Origin: Anomaloglossus baeobatrachus
Lineage: Eukaryota; Chordata; Amphibia; Anura; Aromobatidae
Assembly (NCBI RefSeq): GCF_048569485.1
Contig: NC_134355.1
Span: 660,910,215 to 660,974,214, forward strand
Direction: 5' to 3'
DNA: 64,000 bases
The notes under the pieces were generated by a model. That model ran no database searches, was not told the DNA's origin, and was given only the letters and a program-made list of their open reading frames with translations. This document shows, in pieces, positions 61,474 to 64,000 of the stretch. A program made the position numbers and the translations under genes. How positions within the stretch are numbered: position 1 is the stretch's first letter; each line of letters opens with the position of its first letter.

Positions 61474-61899
61474 AGACCCCTTTACACACTGCAACATCGC
61501 TAGTGATATCGCTGTAACGTCACCGGTTTTGTGACGTGATAGCGACCTCCCCAGCGACATTGCAGTGTGTGACACGCATCAGCGACCTGGCCCCCATTGT
61601 GAGGTCGCTGATCGCTACAAGTCGTTCAAGACCATTCTTTGGTCCTTTGTTTCCCGCTGCGCAGCATGTATCGGTGTGTTTGACACCATTACAATGACAT
61701 TGTTAGCGACCCAACCCATAGGCGAGCTAACGTTTCTTTTCCAGCGAGGTCGTTCTGCAGGTCCATATCACTGCTGCGTCGTTGGCCAGATCTGCCTGTT
61801 TGACCGCTCACCAGCGACTGTTAGAGACTTTACAGCGATCCCGGCCAGGTCGAGATCGATGGTGGGATCGCTAGAAAGTCTCAGTGTGTAAAGGGGCCT
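61474..61899. mobile_element. TAA/TCA-flanked MITE (PIF/Harbinger-like)
   Basis: It starts AGACCCCTTTACACACTGC and ends CAGTGTGTAAAGGGGCCT. The interior matches the copies at 52882 and 17862 (AACGTCACCGGTTTTGTGACG, CAGATCTGCCTGTTTGACCG). Non-coding. Confidence 0.85.
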
Positions 61900-62011
61900 T
61901 CAGTCTCCTTCTCTGTAGAAAGTATGCACTTATGGTCAGTGGGGTACTCTCTCTCATATAGAGTGTAAGATCTTATGGTCAGCGAGGTCCTCTCTCTCAT
62001 GTAGAGTGTAA

Positions 62012-62595
62012 AGCCCGCTTTACACGCTACGATATCGGTACCGATATCGCTAGCATGCGTTCCTGCCCCCATCGGTTGTGCGACATGGGCAAATCGCTGC
62101 CCGTGTCGCACAACATCGCCCAGACCTGTCACACATACTTACCTGCCTAGCGACGTCGCTGTGACTGGCGAACCGCCTCCTTTCTAAGGGGGGCGGTTTG
62201 TTCAGCGTCACAGCAACATCACAGCAGCGTCACTGAACCGCCACCCAATAGAAGCGAAGGAGCGGAGATAAGCGGGACGTAACATCCCGCCCACCGCCTT
62301 CCTTCCGCATTGTGACCGGGAGGCAGGTAAGAAGAGCTTCCTCGTTCCTGCGGTGTCACACGTACCGATGTGTGCTGCCACAGGAACAAGTAACAACTTC
62401 GTTACTGCTGCAGTAACGATATTTGAGAATGGACCCCCATGTCACCGATGAGCGATTTTGCACGTTTTTGCTACGATGCAAAATCGCTCATAGGTGTCAC
62501 ACACAACGGCATTGCTAATGCGGCCGGATGTGCGTCACAAATTCCGTGACCCCAACGACTTCGCATTAGCGATGTAGTAGTGTGTAAAGCCCGCT
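62012..62595. mobile_element. TAA-flanked MITE (PIF/Harbinger-like)
   Basis: It starts AGCCCGCTTTACACGCTACG and ends TAGTGTGTAAAGCCCGCT, with TAA on both sides. It inserted into a short tandem repeat of about 50 bp (CTTATGGTCAGCGAGGTCCT and relatives) visible at 61927-62011 and again at 62602-62640. Confidence 0.88.
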
Positions 62596-62640
62596 TAAGT
62601 ACTTATGGTCAGCGGGGTCTTCTCTCTCGTATACAGTAGT

Positions 62641-62937
62641 AGGTTAGGGACTGTCTCAGATAAGTACACCGTGACGAGGTGGGATGGCTTCTTACCTTTT
62701 TGCAAAAATGTATATACTAAGTACCCTGTTATTAAGCACTTGCAATTTATTAATTTATAGTCAGGGTATTTTTCCTACAATTTTTCTCCTTGGTTTTTTT
62801 CTAGTCTTGAGGCTACAATTCACATGCTTGTAATGTTGCATGTTTATTGAACATTTGTTACAGCTCAGTTTTTTGGTGTTTTTTGTCTGTTATCTTGCTT
62901 TAATGCAAGTTGGGGGTGCAGCCCTCCTGATACTGAG
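62641..62937. other. No feature seen
   Basis: AT-rich sequence without a recognised gene or repeat. Confidence 0.4.
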
Positions 62938-64000
62938 TAGAGTTGAGCGCGGTTCGCGGTTCGAGGTTCTCCAGTTCGCGGCTCGAGTGATTTTGGGGCC
63001 TGTTCTAGATCGAACTAGAACTCGAGCTTTTTTGCTAAAGCTCGATAGTTCTAGATACGTTCGAGAACGGTTCTAGCAGCAAAAAGACAAGCTAATTCCT
63101 AGCTGGCTTTCCGCTGTAATAGTGTAAGTCACCCTGTGACTCACACTATTATGAAATTTCAGCGTATAGTGTGCGGGAACAGCGCCTTCAGATCACTGCT
63201 GTATGGATAATGGCGATCACCATTTTTTTTTTTCCTTGTCTTCCTTCCCTAAGCGCGCGCGTGTAGTGGGGAGGGCCAGCGTGTCAGCCAATCCCAGACA
63301 CACACACAGCTAAGTGGACTTTTAGCCAGAGAAGCAATGGCATGTGTGATAGGATGTCCATGTCACATGTCCCTATATTATAAAACCGGACATTTTCCTC
63401 CAGCACGCCATTATCTGCCTTCTGCGTCCGTGGTGTCAGACATCACTGGCGCAGCTCCTATCGCCGATACTGCTGTGTACGCTCCATACACAGCGCTGTA
63501 CAGCATAGGGATAGCACTTTCTATCAGTCCTTTTAAGGGCTCGTACCGGCAGGGTCAGAGCCATAGGTGACAGAGTTTAAAACAGAGTTTAACAGCTACA
63601 CAAGATGACAGCGTCTGTGTAGCTAAGGTCAGGGATTTCCTCGCTGCATTTCCCCATTAGGAGGGATAGAAAGGCAGGCTTCCTTTCCTCTACCCAGAGA
63701 CCCACAACCCTGCCACTGTACCCTCCTGCCCTTTGCACACTCAAACTCATTGTTACTAAGCCATTATACTAGCAAACACTGAGTGTACCTAGTGGCATCC
63801 TAAACGTGGCTGTTGGACTGCTGTATTGCCCCAGTAGTGCAAAAATATTTGCAGCATGTCTGCCTGCATTGCACACTCCAACTCATTGTTACTAAGCCAT
63901 TATACTAGCAATTTATGCTGCCAGTTTAAGGGCCGTAGTTGCATTGTCAGGGATAATTATTCTTTATTATTCTGCTGTTAGTGAAGCTAGACCACCGCTG
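62938..64000 (+). mobile_element. hAT transposon, second copy, 5' part (runs off window)
   Basis: It starts TAGAGTTGAGCGCGGTTCG, a hAT-like terminus rich in TTCGAG/CTCGAA inverted repeats. From about 63730 it follows the leader of the copy at 1894-7609 (ACTCATTGTTACTAAGCCAT, TAGTGGCATCCTAAACGTGG, TTTAAGGGCCGTAGTTGCAT). It ends at the window edge just before the transposase would begin, so its coding state cannot be judged. Confidence 0.8.

Noticed and set aside
61137-64000. Exons 1-3 of the P450 gene
   Set aside because: I searched the minus strand for the expected exon 3 and exon 2 blocks and saw none; they should lie beyond the window.

Overview
The window looks like vertebrate, probably anuran (frog), nuclear DNA. 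It holds one recognisable host gene in pieces, with very long introns filled by transposons. No operons, bacterial-type genes, rRNA, tRNA or CRISPR were seen. The frog assignment is an inference from the element mix (a DIRS retrotransposon, many TAA-flanked MITEs, Tc1 and hAT transposons, foldback elements) and from a CYP2K-like P450.

Host gene: the minus strand carries exons 4-9 of a cytochrome P450 of family 2, running from 61136 down to the stop codon at 23910. Exon lengths (161, 177, 142, 185, 142 and 179 coding bases) and phases fit the classic CYP2 plan. All visible splice sites are GT-AG. The I-helix, ExxR and haem-cysteine motifs are present. Exons 1-3 were not found and should lie beyond the right edge.

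Layout: 1-0.93 kb is a large foldback repeat. 1.7-7.6 kb is hAT DNA-transposon sequence with a broken transposase, nested MITE and repeated 3' region; a second copy of the family begins at 62.9 kb and runs off the window. 7.8-8.8 kb is a tandem array. 9-21 kb is a nest of solo LTRs inside MITEs and an old Tc1 element. 22.8-23.9 kb is a cluster of small MITEs just downstream of the P450 gene. 23.9-61.1 kb is the P450 gene. Its introns hold more solo LTRs (26-31 kb), a whole-looking DIRS element (33.6-39.6 kb), three tandem arrays (39.9-46.5 kb), four Tc1/mariner-type or hAT elements (48-52.8 kb), a two-LTR retroelement (53.4-57.8 kb) and a giant foldback element (58.3-60.6 kb). 61.4-62.6 kb is two more MITEs.

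Most notable: one LTR family accounts for nine insertions, six of them with exact 4-bp target duplications. Its two-LTR copy has no visible reverse transcriptase or integrase. It has a tRNA-Ser-type primer site and an open reading frame with a cold-shock (Y-box-like) nucleic-acid-binding domain. I know of no described LTR family with that cargo. All coordinates, motifs and target duplications were read by eye; no database search was possible.
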